Below are positions 5,336 through 6,720 of a stretch of DNA of 6,720 nt, in pieces. The position numbers were made by a program, and so were the translations under genes. This DNA comes from Desulfobacterales bacterium (GTDB lineage: Bacteria > Desulfobacterota > Desulfobacteria > Desulfobacterales > Desulfosalsimonadaceae). Each line of letters begins with the position of its first letter. Positions within the stretch are counted from its first letter, which is position 1. The stretch spans positions 1 through 6,720 of the forward strand of contig JAGXLE010000083.1 of the NCBI GenBank assembly GCA_018334855.1, read 5' to 3'. Below the pieces are notes generated by a model. The model did no database searches. It had not been told where the DNA came from and saw nothing but the letters and a program-made list of their open reading frames with translations.

Positions 5336-6720
5336 TTATTCTTTTCCTTTCAGCACTGCCAGAAAAGCACTCTGGGGAATCATAACCTCGCCTGCCATCT
5401 TCATCCGCTTTTTTCCCTTTTTCTGCTTTTCCAGCAGCTTTCGTTTCCGCGTGACATCACCGCCGTAGCACTTTGCGGTCACATCCTTTCGATAGGCGTT
5501 TATGGTCTCCCTGGCAATCACTTTTGAGCCCACGGCTCCCTGGACGGCTATTTTAAACATGTGCCGCGGGATTTCTTCTTTTAACCTCTCACAGGTCTGC
5601 CTGGCGCGCTGTTCCGCCTTGTCTTTGTGCACAAGCTGGGAGAAAGCATCGACGCGCTCGCCGTTTATCAGGATATCGAGACGCACGATTTCCGATTCCC
5701 GGTAATCTAACATCTCATAATCAAATGACCCGTATCCCTGGGTAACGGTCTTTAAACGATCGTAGAAATCATAAACCACTTCGGCCAGGGGCATCTCAAA
5801 AATCAGCTCCATACGTCCGCTGCCGAAATACTGATAGTTTGAATTTATTCCGCGCCGCTCCAGGCAAAGCTGCATGACCTGGCCCATGAAAGTATCGGGT
5901 GTGATAATCGAGGCCCTGATATACGGCTCCCGGATATAGGCGATATTTACCGGATCCGGGTAATGCGCAGGATTTTCGATGATCATGTTCGTGCCGTCGT
6001 TCAAACCGATTTCATACTTTACAGACGGGGCGGTAATTATCAGGGACAAATCGTATTCCCTCTCCAGGCGCGCCTGGACGATTTCAAGGTGCAGCAGGCC
6101 AAGAAATCCGCATCTGAACCCGAAGCCAAGGGCCGCCGAGGTATCCTTTTCATAAACAAGTGATGCGTCGTTTAGTTTCAGCTTGTCCAGTGCTGCAGCC
6201 AGTTCCTGATACTCATCTGTATCAACAGGGTATATAGATGAAAACACAACCGGCTTCGGCTCCTTGAATCCGGGAACCGGCTTTTGGCAGGGCCGGTCCT
6301 TTACAGTGATCGTATCGCCGGACTTGGTATCACTCACGGTTTTTATGCCGGCAATAATATAGCCCACCCGGCCGGCGGTGATTTTTTGCTGCGCTACGCG
6401 TTTTATCTGAAAAATTCCAACTTCCTCAACGCTATATTCGGCCCTGTTGGACATGAACATAATCCGGTCGCCGGGCCTGATGGTGCCGTCAATCATCCGG
6501 AAGTGCACGATCGTGCCCCTGAACGGATCGTAATTGGAATCAAATATCATTGCCCTGGCCGGGGCCTCAGGGTCTCCTTCGGGCGGGGGGAGCCGGTTTA
6601 CAATTGCTTCCAGGATCTCTTCAACTCCCGTCCATTCCTTGGCTGATGCCAGTATTGCGGTATCCGGGTCAAGGCCCAGTTCATCGTCTACCTGGGCCAG
6701 CACCTTGTCAATATCTCTCT
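5336..6720 (-). CDS. lepA: Elongation factor 4 / LepA GTPase, C-terminal part (5' end outside window)
   Basis: Ribosome-associated translational GTPase related to EF-G, proposed to back-translocate or remodel ribosomes and to help initiation and 30S assembly. The window holds about 460 codons of an expected ~600. The frame is open through the right edge, so the G1-G4 GTPase motifs are not visible. The fragment starts just before the G5 motif SAK (fragment residues 25-27) and continues with the PPPEGDPEAPARAMIFDS linker into the beta-barrel domain (SNYDPFRGTIVHFRM). The FGFRCGFLGLLHLEIVQARLEREY segment follows, then the LepA-specific C-terminal domain with AKCYGGDVTRKRKLLEKQKKGKKRMK and IPQSAFLAVLK. 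EF-G lacks this end, so the assignment is firm. In G5, SAK is followed by EWTGV where many LepA proteins have a shorter KTG-type turn. The GTG at 6703 is internal, not a start. The stop is abutted by the heptamer repeat, and no lepB follows. Confidence 0.97.
   Translation of the reverse strand, partial: RDIDKVLAQVDDELGLDPDTAILASAKEWTGVEEILEAIVNRLPPPEGDPEAPARAMIFDSNYDPFRGTIVHFRMIDGTIRPGDRIMFMSNRAEYSVEEVGIFQIKRVAQQKITAGRVGYIIAGIKTVSDTKSGDTITVKDRPCQKPVPGFKEPKPVVFSSIYPVDTDEYQELAAALDKLKLNDASLVYEKDTSAALGFGFRCGFLGLLHLEIVQARLEREYDLSLIITAPSVKYEIGLNDGTNMIIENPAHYPDPVNIAYIREPYIRASIITPDTFMGQVMQLCLERRGINSNYQYFGSGRMELIFEMPLAEVVYDFYDRLKTVTQGYGSFDYEMLDYRESEIVRLDILINGERVDAFSQLVHKDKAEQRARQTCERLKEEIPRHMFKIAVQGAVGSKVIARETINAYRKDVTAKCYGGDVTRKRKLLEKQKKGKKRMKMAGEVMIPQSAFLAVLKGKE

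Overview
The window looks like ordinary chromosome from an anaerobic, probably sulfate-reducing-type deltaproteobacterium (Desulfobacterota). This is an inference. It rests on the style of the housekeeping proteins and on a HesB/IscA-like selenoprotein of a kind known from that group (Geobacter and Desulfo- relatives). No rRNA, tRNA, phage, transposase or CRISPR array is visible, and the exact species cannot be named.

Layout from left to right: lon (ATP-dependent protease, minus strand, complete) is transcribed away from a prepilin peptidase gene (pilD type, plus strand). The 309-base gap between them holds a long imperfect palindrome next to the lon ribosome binding site, a short inverted repeat, and a consensus -10 box for pilD. 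Next is a gene for an HU-type nucleoid protein (plus strand, GTG start) with a good sigma-70 promoter. It converges across a stem-loop terminator on a short minus-strand gene for a HesB/IscA-like selenoprotein. That gene has an in-frame UGA at the first conserved cysteine position of the family and a bacterial SECIS-like hairpin 19 bases downstream. A 328-base non-coding gap separates it from divergently transcribed ndk (nucleoside diphosphate kinase, plus strand). ndk converges on lepA (elongation factor 4, minus strand), whose 5' end lies beyond the right edge. Between ndk and lepA are a perfect 12-bp inverted repeat and a 49-bp degenerate heptanucleotide tandem repeat that ends exactly at the lepA stop codon.

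The genes are mostly single transcription units facing one another, not one operon: protein quality control (Lon), type IV pilus/type II secretion maturation (PilD), DNA architecture (HU), probable Fe-S/redox function (HesB-like selenoprotein), nucleotide balance (Ndk) and translation (LepA). The selenoprotein implies that the host genome encodes SelA, SelB, SelD and tRNA-Sec elsewhere. The main annotation hazard is that selenoprotein: conventional gene callers would truncate it to a 62-residue fragment or miss it.
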